A DNA stretch of 64,000 nucleotides from Ruegeria sp. ANG-S4 (GCF_000814005.1 NZ_JWLK01000001.1:1426001-1490000); one strand, 5' to 3'; numbered from the stretch's first letter, positions 32,483 to 42,176 are shown. A program made the numbers and translations. Notes: generated by a model from the sequence alone, not told the origin.

Positions 32483-34324
32483 CTACACACCGAATTTATC
32501 TTTGCACAGCGCCTGTATCTGCGTCCAGATGGACTTGAATTCAGGCGTATTTTCAGCGGCGTAGTGAAAGTTCTTCATCAAACCCGTTAGCTGGGTAAAT
32601 GTCTGCCGCGCCTCGGATTTGTCGGAAAAGGCTGCATCTGAATTCGCCACGTCGTAAACCAGTTGGAAGGTCATCTTTTGGCGTTCCAGCGGAACCGTTG
32701 CATCCACTTTGTCGAACGCGTCCTGCTGCAGGTAGACCATGTCGACGAACAGCGCTTTTTGCTGGGTGACAAAGTCCTCGATTGTCACGCCTTCCTCGCC
32801 GGTGACCTGCATCATCTGGTCGACTTGTTCGCCTTTTTCGATCAGGTCCAGCAGGTCCTTGACCTTTTGCGTCCAGCCGGGCTCGGCGTTTTTGTCGTAC
32901 CAGTCGGATAACTGGTCCAGATACCGCGACCAGCTGAGCATTGGGTCGACTGCAGGGTAAAACCGCTTGTAGGCGCGTTCCGATGACAACCCGAGGAAGC
33001 ATTTGACGGTCGACAAGGTCGATTGCGTGACAGGTTCATCGAAGTTTCCGCCCGCAGGCGACACCGTACCAATAAGGGTCAGACTGCCCGTATCACCGTC
33101 ATTCGTTTTCAGTGCTCCCGCCCGTTCATAAAGACCCTTGATGGAACTTTCCAGATAAGCGGGAAATCCTTCTTCGCCCGGGATCTCCTCCAATTTGCCC
33201 GAGGTTTCCCGCATCGCCTGCGCCCAACGGCTGGTGCTGTCGGCAATCAGCAGAACCTCAAACCCCATTTGTCTATAGTACTCACCCAAAGTGATGCCGG
33301 TAAAAATGGATGCCTCACGTGCGGCCACGGGCATGGACGAGGTATTGGCGATGATAATTGTCCGGTCCATAAGGCTTCCGCCGGACATCGGGTCGGTCAT
33401 TTTGGGAAACTCTGCGATGGTTTCAACGACCTCTCCGGCGCGCTCACCGCAGGCAACGACAATGACGATATCGACCTTCGCGTTGCGGGCGATCAGGTTC
33501 TGCAAAACGGTTTTGCCTGCGCCAAACGGGCCGGGAATACAGGCGGTGCCGCCCCGTGCAATCGGAAAGAACGTGTCGATCAGACGCTGTGAGGTCAGCA
33601 CAGGCTCGGTCGGGTAAAGCCGTTCGGACAGGGCACGTTTCAGAATGTTTTCGGGCAGGGCACGCCGCACGGGCCACTTCTGTGACAGCGTCAATGTGTG
33701 TTCGCCGCCGTGTTCATCCTCAAGCCGCGCAACAATGTCGTGAACCGTTGCCGCACCCTTCTGCACCCAGACCACCTTGTACGCACCCGCCCAATTGAAC
33801 GGCAACATGATCTTGTGTGTGAAACGGCCTTCGGGCACCGAGCCTATACTGTCGCCCGCAGTCACAGAATCTCCGACTTTCACGCTTGGCGAAAAAGACC
33901 ATTTGGCCTGCAGGTCCAATGGGGCAATTTCGGCACCTCTTGGCAGGAACGTTCCGAATTCGGCGGCAACCTTGGGCAATGGGGCTTGCAGCCCGTCATA
34001 GACTTGCCCCAGCAAGCCAGGCCCCAACTCGACCGACAGAAGCTGCCCGCTCTGCTCGACGGGGTCATCCACGGCGACGCCATCTGTGCTTTCATAGACC
34101 TGAACGTCAGCCGTGTCCCCGCGTACCCGCAGAACTTCGGCCTTCAGCCGCTCTTGCCGCCCATCCGAGGCCATGCGGGTTGGAAGAATATAAACAACCT
34201 CGTTCTTTACCAATTGCCCGGGCTGGCCTGCGGCGTCGGGCAGGGACTGGATTTGAACCAGCCCTTCCTGAACGGAAACGACGCGCGCGGTTGCGGTTTC
34301 AGAGGATGCGGTTGGGGCGGTCAT
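32483..34324 (-). CDS. ntpA: V-type ATPase catalytic subunit A
   Basis: 613 residues. P-loop G265-T272 (GPFGAGKT) shows this is the catalytic subunit. The long non-homologous insert typical of A subunits lies between about 100 and 200, and '[32 protein letters not shown]' covers the Walker B/arginine region. It hydrolyses or makes ATP in the V1 head with subunit B. Its start overlaps the DUF2764 gene (ATGA). Unusually it is the last gene of the operon, far from subunit B at the other end. Confidence 0.95.
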   Translation of the reverse strand: MTAPTASSETATARVVSVQEGLVQIQSLPDAAGQPGQLVKNEVVYILPTRMASDGRQERLKAEVLRVRGDTADVQVYESTDGVAVDDPVEQSGQLLSVELGPGLLGQVYDGLQAPLPKVAAEFGTFLPRGAEIAPLDLQAKWSFSPSVKVGDSVTAGDSIGSVPEGRFTHKIMLPFNWAGAYKVVWVQKGAATVHDIVARLEDEHGGEHTLTLSQKWPVRRALPENILKRALSERLYPTEPVLTSQRLIDTFFPIARGGTACIPGPFGAGKTVLQNLIARNAKVDIVIVVACGERAGEVVETIAEFPKMTDPMSGGSLMDRTIIIANTSSMPVAAREASIFTGITLGEYYRQMGFEVLLIADSTSRWAQAMRETSGKLEEIPGEEGFPAYLESSIKGLYERAGALKTNDGDTGSLTLIGTVSPAGGNFDEPVTQSTLSTVKCFLGLSSERAYKRFYPAVDPMLSWSRYLDQLSDWYDKNAEPGWTQKVKDLLDLIEKGEQVDQMMQVTGEEGVTIEDFVTQQKALFVDMVYLQQDAFDKVDATVPLERQKMTFQLVYDVANSDAAFSDKSEARQTFTQLTGLMKNFHYAAENTPEFKSIWTQIQALCKDKFGV

Positions 34325-35013
34325 GCGGGAGCTCCCTCAAAGTCGATTTCCGCGACATCGGCCATAGCCTGTTGCGCGAGTTTCTCAAATCTTTTGGCGG
34401 CGTCCTGCGCGTTGCTTTGCGCCCAACGATCGAAAATATTCCAGATCAGCACGTAAATCGCGACCGCTTCAAAATCGAACATATGGCGCGCGGCATGTCG
34501 CTTTAGCTGTTGGTGGCTGACCGACAATAATAGCCGCTCCAGCCCCAAAGGATCGTCACTGTCGAGCAGTTGATTTGCGTCCTTCACCCACGGCATCTGC
34601 GTTTCCAGATGAAAACCAGGGTCACCCCAATTGGCCGGAATATGGCGGCTCCACCGCCCCACACCGAACGCGCCAGAGGGCGCTGGCCCACCGTTCCTTC
34701 GCAACCGCATCGCCGCGACGACCGTGCGAAGATCCATCCGCTCCATGAACACTTTGCGCAAAGTCGTCTGCGGTATCTCTTTCACGGCCTGTTTGCAGCG
34801 CTCGATCGCCTGCGCGTCTGTGACATCCATGTCGTAGGCGTTCCAGTTCAACGCGTTTTCCAGAACTTTCAGAACCCTGGCGTCTTCCGCCGCAAGCGCA
34901 CTCAGGCGCCGGTCCAACCTGATCCGCGACAGAGGCGGTTGCTTGGCGACAAACAACCGTTCCGAGCCCGGCAGGCTGCTGATCAGCGCGATATAGGCGT
35001 AGGGGTCGGACAT
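34321..35013 (-). CDS. DUF2764 protein, V-type ATPase operon-associated (C-like subunit candidate)
   Basis: 230 residues beginning 'YAYIALISSLPGSERLF', the DUF2764 hallmark. This family is found between E and A in V-ATPase operons of Chlamydiae, Bacteroidetes and spirochaetes, where no canonical subunit C is annotated, so it probably provides the C/d-type connector. Here too it lies between E (1-nt gap) and A (4-nt overlap). Mostly helical and charged, with no membrane segments. Confidence 0.8.
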   Translation of the reverse strand: MSDPYAYIALISSLPGSERLFVAKQPPLSRIRLDRRLSALAAEDARVLKVLENALNWNAYDMDVTDAQAIERCKQAVKEIPQTTLRKVFMERMDLRTVVAAMRLRRNGGPAPSGAFGVGRWSRHIPANWGDPGFHLETQMPWVKDANQLLDSDDPLGLERLLLSVSHQQLKRHAARHMFDFEAVAIYVLIWNIFDRWAQSNAQDAAKRFEKLAQQAMADVAEIDFEGAPA

Positions 35014-35014
35014 C

Positions 35015-35692
35015 TTACCGGATTACGCCTTCCAGAACGGCGCGGAATCGAGGCTGCAGATGTTCCATCAACAATGAGGCGACCGCCTTGTCGCTGAGAT
35101 CAAGGACAACGCCCTGGTCCTCGGCCCGTACGCGAATACCTTCCTGAGTGTCATCTGACGCATGTAGTTCGACGTTTTCCTTCAGCATTTTGGCAGTCAG
35201 GCCCAGAACATATTTCGTCAATTTGCCGGACTGAATATCATCGGCATTCTGCTTGATGTCTTCCTGCGTTGCGATCTTGGTTGGCAAAATGACCTGCACC
35301 TTGCCATCCAGCTTTGCGCCTTCTGTCGCGCGACCAACGACTTCAAGGATCATCTGCTTCAACAGATCGGGGTCTGCCATTTCTTTGGTCACCAGACGTT
35401 CAACATCTTTCTTGAACCGATCCGTCAGCCCGGCCTTCATCGTCAAAACTGCATCTCGCATGGCGGTGTTCAGTGCCTCTTCGCCCGCTTCGCGGTAATT
35501 GTCGGACTCGGTTCGCGCTTTCTTCTGGTAATCATCGGCCTCACGTTTGGCGTCAGCCAAAATGCGCGCGGCCTCGGCTTTGGCTTCGCTGCGCAGTTTC
35601 TCGGCCTCGGCCTGACCTGCGGCAACCCCGTCGTTGCGCAGCCTGTCGATCAACGCGTCGACGCCATGTGAAATTGTCCGATCCTGCGACAT
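35015..35692 (-). CDS. ntpE: V-type ATPase subunit E (peripheral stalk)
   Basis: 225 residues from ATG 35692; the much longer frame upstream is a shadow of subunit K. The N-terminal half is an Ala/Glu/Lys-rich coiled coil ('EAEKLRSEAKAEAARILADAKREADDYQKKA'), as in stator E subunits, and the C-terminal half is globular. The start overlaps the stop of the K gene (ATGA). No separate G/H subunit gene is seen. Confidence 0.88.
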   Translation of the reverse strand: MSQDRTISHGVDALIDRLRNDGVAAGQAEAEKLRSEAKAEAARILADAKREADDYQKKARTESDNYREAGEEALNTAMRDAVLTMKAGLTDRFKKDVERLVTKEMADPDLLKQMILEVVGRATEGAKLDGKVQVILPTKIATQEDIKQNADDIQSGKLTKYVLGLTAKMLKENVELHASDDTQEGIRVRAEDQGVVLDLSDKAVASLLMEHLQPRFRAVLEGVIR

Positions 35693-36135
35693 CAGCTGAT
35701 CCCCGCACTGATCACGAGGGCAAAGACAAATGCAAATACGCCAAAGCCTTCGATAATTGCGGCGGGCGCCAGCGCCAGACCAAAGATTTCCGGCTTTTCC
35801 TTGGTGGCATTTATCGCGGCAGCGCAAGCACGGCCCTGCCAAATACCGCAATACATCAGCGCGATGCCCGACAGTATGCCAATCCCGAACAAGCCGCCCG
35901 CATTTTCCGGCGTTACATCCCGGTTCAGCGTGAACATGATAACGATCCCGTAGATCACCATCGTGGATGGGAAAGCTGACACACCGATAAAGCGGCCATA
36001 CCCACCGTCGGTCTCGGTCATTGCGCCGATACTGGCCATCCCGGCGATCGAGCATCCAATGGCGCTGGACGCAGCACCCAGCGCCATTGGTGCGTAGATC
36101 CCCAACCAACCCAAGGTCAAAACAAGCTCATTCAT
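35692..36135 (-). CDS. ntpK: V-type ATPase subunit K (membrane ring proteolipid, double hairpin)
   Basis: 147 residues with four transmembrane helices (about 10-32, 50-70, 82-105, 120-145), i.e. the fused c-ring subunit. The ion-carrying carboxylate is E129 in helix 4 (APAAIIEGFG). Q100 in helix 3 is 29 residues before it, as Q110/E139 are in Enterococcus NtpK. The helix-2 motif is FPSTM (55-59) where the sodium-type protein has LPGTQ, so one sodium ligand is Met59. Overlaps subunit I and E genes. Confidence 0.93.
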   Translation of the reverse strand: MNELVLTLGWLGIYAPMALGAASSAIGCSIAGMASIGAMTETDGGYGRFIGVSAFPSTMVIYGIVIMFTLNRDVTPENAGGLFGIGILSGIALMYCGIWQGRACAAAINATKEKPEIFGLALAPAAIIEGFGVFAFVFALVISAGIS

Positions 36136-37928
36136 TCCTGAACCTCCTTGCGGGCAAACGGACGAAAGACGACACCTTCATCCGGCAGACCCCATTTAAA
36201 GAATTCGATGTAATTCAGACGCAACCCGTGGACGACGCCGCTCATCATCGCGAGGGCGAAATTCAGGATGTGGCCGACAATCAGGATAAGCAGACCAAAC
36301 AGTATGCCGGGGCCTTTCAGGGCTTGCATCACAGACACCGCCAGATCGTTGAACGTGATGGCCAGCGAAGCTGACGCCAACCCAAGCGCAAACAAGCGCA
36401 TATAGCTAAGCACATCCCCGAACGCGCCCATTGCCCCGGCAAGGCTTTGTATCCCGTCGATCAGGCGCCACAACCAATCGGTCGGCTTCTTGATGACGCG
36501 TTCGCTGGAAAACCAGACGATGGCCAGAACACCAAGGCCCATCGTAGCGCCACCGGGGATGGGCGAGGTGCCCCTCATGTAACTCAGCCAAAGAATAAAC
36601 CCACCGACAAGCGCGCAAATCCAACCAAGGTTTGCGACGGCTTTGCGGTGTCCCCAGGCCGCCCGTGCTGCCAAGGCGTTTGCCAAGACCAGATGCAAAA
36701 CGCCGACAACGATCGAAACCATCATCATCGCGTTGAAATTGTTCAGATCCAGCAGTTTGAGTCTGGCCCAAATCGAACTGTCCGGCGGCGACGCACCGAA
36801 ATAGCTGCCGACCAGAACACCATATATTATGGTGGCACCCGATATGATCAATCCGAACCGTCGCCAGGATCGTTCGGACACCGTGCGGTCCATCCGTTTC
36901 CAGAACAAAAGCACGCCAAGCAGGATGACCGCGCCATATCCGGCGTCCGCCACAATCATCGCAAAAAAGATCGCGAAGGAAGCCGCGACAATGACACTGG
37001 GATCCCAATCCTTGTATCCGGGCACCTGATAGAAAAGTGCCAAATCAGTGGCCGCGCTGCGGCTGTCGGGTTGTTCCAGCAGGGTCGGGGGCATTTCGCC
37101 GCCTTGCGGTTTTTCGATCAGAACCGCGACGTCCTTGGCATTAGCCATTTCCAGAACCGCCTCAATACGCTCTTCCGGCACCCAGCCCTGTACGGCAAAC
37201 ATCGCTTCTTCATCACGTACTTTCTGGGTCGCGTGCGCCAGTTCGGCCGCGCTTTCCGCCACCGACAGGTTCTGCCGCATCAACGTCAGATACCGGGTCT
37301 GTGCAACGCGTTCGGCCTCGAGACCCTCAAGCGCGATTTCTGCGTCTTCCAATTGCGCTTCAAGCTTGTGGATCGGCAAAGAACCGACATGGGTGCGCGC
37401 CACCGGAAGGACATCGTCTTCCGGCTCGACCGGCCCAATCAATACGGTGTAGAGATACCGGTGATCCTGCTCCAGCACCGCCCAGGGGAATTCCAATTCT
37501 GTCAGGGCGTCACGATGTTTGACAGGAAGCCGATAGAACCAAAGGCGATTGCCCGCCAGCGCATCGGTCGGAGGAAAGTCGAGATCACCCCAAGGCCGGA
37601 CCTGAGAGATGCGGTGTTCCAGAAAGTCGCGGCGATCCGTCATATCTCGCGTACGTTCCATCAAATCGCCAACGTCCTTGACCAACTGCTCCATATCAAA
37701 GTTCGGGTCGCGCTGAATCTGTCTTCGCGGATCGGGAACCTCTGCAAGAAAACGCAGCGCCTTATAGGCGTCCTTGGCGCCGCGCTCGCTGATCTTTTCC
37801 GGCTCGCTCGGCGGAGGTGCAAGCGGCAACACATGCATGCAGCCCAGGTCCTGAAGTGCTTCAAGCGTCGCGGCCTTTTGATCGGCGGGCCCGACAAGCG
37901 ACATTTTTTTGAGCCGGGCAATCGTCAC
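36132..37928 (-). CDS. ntpI: V-type ATPase subunit I (membrane stator, a-subunit homologue)
   Basis: 598 residues. A soluble N-terminal half with coiled-coil stretches ('LEAQLEDAEIALEGLEAERVAQTRYL') precedes a membrane half with seven or eight helices (from about 300). The conserved region 'LSYMRLFALGLASASLAITFNDLA' carries the essential Arg that faces the ring, and 'HILNFALAMMSGVVHGLRLNYIEFF' ends the membrane domain. Slightly shorter than typical. Four-base overlaps with D and K. A long antisense open frame (36447-38006) is an artefact of codon bias. Confidence 0.95.
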   Translation of the reverse strand: MTIARLKKMSLVGPADQKAATLEALQDLGCMHVLPLAPPPSEPEKISERGAKDAYKALRFLAEVPDPRRQIQRDPNFDMEQLVKDVGDLMERTRDMTDRRDFLEHRISQVRPWGDLDFPPTDALAGNRLWFYRLPVKHRDALTELEFPWAVLEQDHRYLYTVLIGPVEPEDDVLPVARTHVGSLPIHKLEAQLEDAEIALEGLEAERVAQTRYLTLMRQNLSVAESAAELAHATQKVRDEEAMFAVQGWVPEERIEAVLEMANAKDVAVLIEKPQGGEMPPTLLEQPDSRSAATDLALFYQVPGYKDWDPSVIVAASFAIFFAMIVADAGYGAVILLGVLLFWKRMDRTVSERSWRRFGLIISGATIIYGVLVGSYFGASPPDSSIWARLKLLDLNNFNAMMMVSIVVGVLHLVLANALAARAAWGHRKAVANLGWICALVGGFILWLSYMRGTSPIPGGATMGLGVLAIVWFSSERVIKKPTDWLWRLIDGIQSLAGAMGAFGDVLSYMRLFALGLASASLAITFNDLAVSVMQALKGPGILFGLLILIVGHILNFALAMMSGVVHGLRLNYIEFFKWGLPDEGVVFRPFARKEVQE

Positions 37929-38536
37929 GATACGGCCTCCTGCGCGTGCTTGCGTTTGGAGATCTTCGACCGTACGACCGCCTGCATCTGTTCGTCGCTC
38001 AGATAGATGCGGATCTTTTTGATATTGGCCTTGGCGCGAGGGATCAGGACCTTTTCGAACAGATTGACCCGCTGCGTGATCGTGGCGACAGCCTTGTCGA
38101 AGATGCGAACGCGTTCCTGCGCAATTTTGACCCGAAGGCGCGCCTCAATCATGTCGTGCAGCAGACGTGCTGCGGCGTCGACCCAATGGGGTTTGGCCAA
38201 ATAGGAATAGGGGCGCACCGCGACTTCGATCCGATCCAACGCAGGCATCTTGACACCGACGACGTTGACCTCTTTGACATTGTAATCCTTCAGGGCAACC
38301 AGACCGTCCAGGTCGACACCTTGCTGCGCCAACATCGGCAACTTTTCCCCAACCTGTTGGGCAAGTTCTTTTACCTGTGCCTGCAAACGCTGCACATCAT
38401 GACGCGCCTTTACGCGTTCTGCCATCAATTGCTGTCGCTTTAGGTCCAGCGAGGGCAGGAACCGCTCATAGCTTTTCAGCTGCGTCTGCTCGCGGGCCAG
38501 CGAAGATTTATTCAGCTGCAACCGCGCCATCGGCAT
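37925..38536 (-). CDS. ntpD: V-type ATPase subunit D (central rotor shaft)
   Basis: 203 residues, almost entirely two long helices: 'LNKSSLAREQTQLKSYERFLPSLDLKRQQLMAERV' near the N-terminus and a C-terminal helix with 'RVNLFEKVLIPRAKANIKKIRIYLSDEQ', the signature of the D subunit. It overlaps the end of subunit B by 29 nt and subunit I by 4 nt. No subunit F gene is found beside it, as in Chlamydia-type operons. Confidence 0.92.
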   Translation of the reverse strand: MPMARLQLNKSSLAREQTQLKSYERFLPSLDLKRQQLMAERVKARHDVQRLQAQVKELAQQVGEKLPMLAQQGVDLDGLVALKDYNVKEVNVVGVKMPALDRIEVAVRPYSYLAKPHWVDAAARLLHDMIEARLRVKIAQERVRIFDKAVATITQRVNLFEKVLIPRAKANIKKIRIYLSDEQMQAVVRSKISKRKHAQEAVS

Positions 38537-39869
38537 CCTTTGGGAAATATTTGTCGATCAGGGATTGCTTCATCAGCAACTGCTCTGGCGCGAAACACTC
38601 GGCCAGCGTTTTCCAGCCAAGATCAAGCGCCTCTTCCAAGGGGATCGAAACGTTGATGTCCATGAACCGCTTTCGGAACAACTGACCGAATTTCAGCAAC
38701 TGGTGGTCATAGTCCGACAAATCAAAGGCCATTGCCTGTTTCTGCGCGGCATCGCGGCTTTCCGAGTAGAAGCGGATCATCGTGTTCATGATCTGACCGT
38801 GATCTTCGCGCGTGGTCTTTCCGATCACATTCTGCTTTAGGCGCGAAAGGCTGCCAAACGGATCAATCACACCGGAATGCAGATAGAACTGCCCCTCGGT
38901 GATGTACCCGGTATTGTCCGGCACCGGGTGAGTAACGTCATTCCCGGGCATCGTCGTCACGGTCAGTACGGTCACCGATCCGCCCTTGGCATAGTCGCAG
39001 GCCTTCTCGTATCGCCGTGCAAGCTGCGAGTAGAGATCGCCCATGTAGCCCCGCTGCGACGGCACACGCTCCTGACTGATGCCGACCTCTTTCATCGCGT
39101 CAGCATAGGCCGTCATGTCGGTCAGCAGAACCAGAACGCGCTTTCCCTCTTCCAGCGCGAATTTTTCGGCAACCGCCAATGCCATGTCTGGCACCAAAAG
39201 GCGTTCGACCAGCGGGTCCATCGCTTGGTTCACGAACATCACGGTGCGCGAGAATACGCCCGCATCCTCAAAGGACGTGCGGAAGGTGTGGTAGTCGTCA
39301 AAAATCAAACCAAGCCCGCCAAAAACAACAATATCGGCGTCGGCCTGTATTCCAATCCGGCTGAGAAACGCATTGAACGGTTCGCCCGAGACCGAAAAGA
39401 TCGGGATTTTCTGGCTTTCGACCAAGGTGTTGAACACGTCGATCATAGGTACATCCGTGCGGATCATCTTTTTTGGCACCGCACGTTCAGCCGGGTTCAC
39501 GGTTGGGCCGCCAATGTCGATCCGAGGTTCGGACGACAGATCAGGACCGCCATCAATCGCAACCCCGGCACCATCGAACACACGCCCTAGAATATTGGCA
39601 GAGTAGGGGGTCTGCATCGGGTGCCCCAAAAAGGTGGCTGTCGCCTCTGTCGAAATGCCCTTGGTGCCCGAAAACACCTGAAGTGTGACCACGTCATGGT
39701 CGATTAAGATCGCCTGCGCCAGCGTTTTGCGACCATCTACGGTTTCGATCACGGCCAGATCGTTGAACCGGATCTTCATATCGTTTGCGCCTTGCGGTGG
39801 GACCCGTACCTTTATGGTGTCCCCGACGATCTCGAGCACGCGCGTATATTTCAACAGAGTTTGAGACAT
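38508..39869 (-). CDS. ntpB: V-type ATPase regulatory subunit B
   Basis: 453 residues. No P-loop: the region reads 'FSVSGEPFNAFLSRI', as in B subunits. 'VLLTDMTAYADAMKEVGISQERVPSQRGYMGDLYSQLARRYEKA' is the strongly conserved core. It forms the non-catalytic ATP-site half with A. It is the first gene of the operon; the 240 nt upstream to the tRNA genes hold no recognisable gene and presumably the promoter, though no convincing -35/-10 was found. Confidence 0.95.
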   Translation of the reverse strand: MSQTLLKYTRVLEIVGDTIKVRVPPQGANDMKIRFNDLAVIETVDGRKTLAQAILIDHDVVTLQVFSGTKGISTEATATFLGHPMQTPYSANILGRVFDGAGVAIDGGPDLSSEPRIDIGGPTVNPAERAVPKKMIRTDVPMIDVFNTLVESQKIPIFSVSGEPFNAFLSRIGIQADADIVVFGGLGLIFDDYHTFRTSFEDAGVFSRTVMFVNQAMDPLVERLLVPDMALAVAEKFALEEGKRVLVLLTDMTAYADAMKEVGISQERVPSQRGYMGDLYSQLARRYEKACDYAKGGSVTVLTVTTMPGNDVTHPVPDNTGYITEGQFYLHSGVIDPFGSLSRLKQNVIGKTTREDHGQIMNTMIRFYSESRDAAQKQAMAFDLSDYDHQLLKFGQLFRKRFMDINVSIPLEEALDLGWKTLAECFAPEQLLMKQSLIDKYFPKDADGAVAAE

Positions 39870-40112
39870 GGACCCCCCTCAGACAATGCGAGAAGACATG
39901 GGCTTCAAAGATCGTATTCAAAGATATCATTGAGTTAGTGCGTCAAGCTTACATCGAATTGGACAATTCTCAAGCGGTACAACGACGCGCCCGCCGAAAT
40001 GACAATGCAAGTCCCATCCGAGCCCTTGGCTTGCGGCAATAAAGCAGCCAAAACGCGCGACAATTGAGCAGGTGGAGGGCAATCCAAACGGTGTCAACTG
40101 CTGAAATGGTGG

Positions 40113-40184
40113 TAGCCCGTAGGGGAATCGAACCCCTCTTTCCAGGTTGAAAACCTGGCGTCCTAACCGATAGACGAACGGGCC
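40113..40184 (-). tRNA. tRNA-Glu (UUC), copy 1
   Basis: Cloverleaf on the minus strand: acceptor GGCCCGT with ACGGGCT (G1-U72 wobble), D-arm around ATCGGTTAGGA, anticodon stem CCAGG/CCTGG with loop TTTTCAA (anticodon TTC), T-arm AGGGG-TTCGATT-CCCCT. Discriminator base is A73. CCA is encoded in the DNA (40110-40112). Apart from the discriminator it is identical to copy 2, 97 bp away. Confidence 0.95.
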
Positions 40185-40209
40185 ATCAGGTCCAACCAAG
40201 CGCAAATGG

Positions 40210-40281
40210 CAGCCCGTAGGGGAATCGAACCCCTCTTTCCAGGTTGAAAACCTGGCGTCCTAACCGATAGACGAACGGGCC
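40210..40281 (-). tRNA. tRNA-Glu (UUC), copy 2
   Basis: Same 71-nt sequence as copy 1 but with G73 as discriminator, as in most bacterial tRNA-Glu; CCA is encoded (40207-40209). It is transcribed first of the pair, with only 25 nt before copy 1, so both are probably processed from one precursor. Confidence 0.95.
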
Positions 40282-40390
40282 GCGCTTGCTTGTGGAGGGC
40301 CTTTTACGGTTTAGCTAGCACCCCCGCAAGCCGAAAAACGCAAGGCCGCGCAACTTTTTTGCGACCGCCAAACCGTCGCTGAATCCGGTG

Positions 40391-42133
40391 TCAATTTGCT
40401 TCGGCGGCGTCTTCGAGCCTGAGTTGAACGGTTTGCCGTCCGCCCCAGGAATTCACCTCAAGCCGGCCTGCAAAATGAAACCGGGCGCCGCCGTGGTTCG
40501 ACAAACGATCGCCCAGCGGCCCGTCAAAAGCACCAAAGGCAATCGCGTCCAGGCCGCCATTCATCCCGTCCGACAACGACAGTTTCAGATGGGATTCGCC
40601 AACGCGCTTGGCGAAACGCACCTGCAGATCGGGCAGGGCGTAACGCGGGGCAGGGGCACCTGCTCCAAACGGGCCCGCTTTTTCAATTTGCTCGATAAGA
40701 TCGACAGTCGCGGCGCCCGGCATCAGCGCGCCTTCCAGCTTCAGGTCAGCCGGCCCAGCTTGCCCGGCGCCTTGTTTGGCCAGCAACGCGCTCAGACGCT
40801 CCATCGCCGGTTCCAACTGTTCGCGCGTTAAGGTCAGACCCGCTGCCATTTTATGCCCGCCGCCCTTGACCAGCAGGCCCTCGGCCGCGAGCCTTTGGAT
40901 TGACGCACCGAGGTCGACGCCGGACACGGAACGGCCCGATCCCTTGCCCTCGTCGCCGTCAAAGCCAATCACGATGGCGGGACGGTTGGCGGCCTCTTTC
41001 AGGCGCGATGCGACGATTCCAACGACGCCCGGATGCCAACCGTCGCCCGCCGCCCAGACCAAAGGTGCATCGAGCCCGCGATCTTCGGCTTGCGCCATAG
41101 CGGCGGCACGTACGGCGCTTTCAATCTCGCGCCGTTCTGTATTCAGTGTATCCAAACGTTGCGCCAAGGCCTCGGCCTCGGTGCCCGACTCCGTACTCAG
41201 CAGACGCGCGCCCAGATCCGCCTGACCAATGCGCCCGCCCGCGTTGACGCGCGGTCCCAGCAAAAACCCAAGATGATAGCTGTTCGGCGCGGTATCCATC
41301 CGTGACACGTCCGAAAGCGCCACAAGTCCTGGCCTGCGGCGCTGTGTCATGACTTTCAATCCCTGTCGCACAAGCGCGCGATTGGCGTCGATCAGTGGCG
41401 CGACATCTGCCACCGTCGCCAACGCGACCAGATCCAGCATGGCCATCAGGTCCGGGCCTTTGGTGCCCGCCTCACGCAACTGGCGACCGGCTTCAACAAG
41501 CATCAGAAAGACCACTGCGGCCGCACACAGATAGCCGAGATCGCCGCTTTCGTCCTGCCGGTTGGGGTTCACGACGGCGACACAATCCGGCAAGGTCTCT
41601 CCACCCAGATGGTGATCCAGGACAATCACATCTGCGCCTTTGGCGGCGGCGATCGGCGCGTGACTGAGGGTGCCACAATCGACGCAGATGATCAGGTCAT
41701 GCGATTCCGCCAGTTCGGCCATTGCAGGCACGTTTGGCCCATATCCCTCGTCAATCCGGTCAGGCACGTAGAGTGTCGCCTGCAGCCCCATCTGACGCAG
41801 CCAGACGATCAGCAAAGCCGCTGAACTTCCGCCATCCACGTCATAGTCGGCAAAAACCGCGATCTTTTGCCGATTGCGTACAGCCGTCAGGAACCGCGCC
41901 GCGGCGGCGTCCATGTCTTTCATCGCACGCGGGTCAGGAAGCAGTTCCTTCAGTTTGGGCTCGAGAAATCCACGCGCCTCCATCGGTGGCACGCCACGTC
42001 GGGCCAGAACCTGACAAACGGCGCGGGGCAGCTCGGTCTGCTGAACAAGCACTTCCGTGGCGCGCTCTACCTCGGCGGCAGGTCCGATCCAACGCCGCCC
42101 GGTCAACGATTGTTCAACACCCAGAAAACTCAC
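40391..42133 (-). CDS. recJ: Single-stranded-DNA-specific 5'-3' exonuclease RecJ
   Basis: 580 residues, DHH phosphoesterase superfamily. Metal-binding motifs: 'FADYDVDGGSSAALL' (motif I, DxD), 'IICVDCGT', 'IVLDHHLGGE' (DHH) and 'VVNPNRQDESGDLGYLCAAAV'; the DHHA1 part carries 'KGGGHKMAAGLTL'. It degrades single-stranded DNA in recombination and mismatch repair. Length is normal. It is upstream of the tRNA-Glu pair on the same strand. Confidence 0.95.
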   Translation of the reverse strand: MSFLGVEQSLTGRRWIGPAAEVERATEVLVQQTELPRAVCQVLARRGVPPMEARGFLEPKLKELLPDPRAMKDMDAAAARFLTAVRNRQKIAVFADYDVDGGSSAALLIVWLRQMGLQATLYVPDRIDEGYGPNVPAMAELAESHDLIICVDCGTLSHAPIAAAKGADVIVLDHHLGGETLPDCVAVVNPNRQDESGDLGYLCAAAVVFLMLVEAGRQLREAGTKGPDLMAMLDLVALATVADVAPLIDANRALVRQGLKVMTQRRRPGLVALSDVSRMDTAPNSYHLGFLLGPRVNAGGRIGQADLGARLLSTESGTEAEALAQRLDTLNTERREIESAVRAAAMAQAEDRGLDAPLVWAAGDGWHPGVVGIVASRLKEAANRPAIVIGFDGDEGKGSGRSVSGVDLGASIQRLAAEGLLVKGGGHKMAAGLTLTREQLEPAMERLSALLAKQGAGQAGPADLKLEGALMPGAATVDLIEQIEKAGPFGAGAPAPRYALPDLQVRFAKRVGESHLKLSLSDGMNGGLDAIAFGAFDGPLGDRLSNHGGARFHFAGRLEVNSWGGRQTVQLRLEDAAEAN

Positions 42134-42176
42134 GTTTCACCTCATGCGCCAAGGCCGCGCCCTTGCAGGCCCGGCC

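Noticed and set aside
36447..38006. 519-residue open frame on the + strand across the V-ATPase I gene
   Set aside because: Antisense to a clearly conserved membrane subunit; composition (Arg/His/Gln-rich, no motifs) is what GC-rich third-position bias produces.
40113..40281. Two-unit repeat as a CRISPR or mobile-element end
   Set aside because: The repeat is fully explained by two tRNA-Glu genes.
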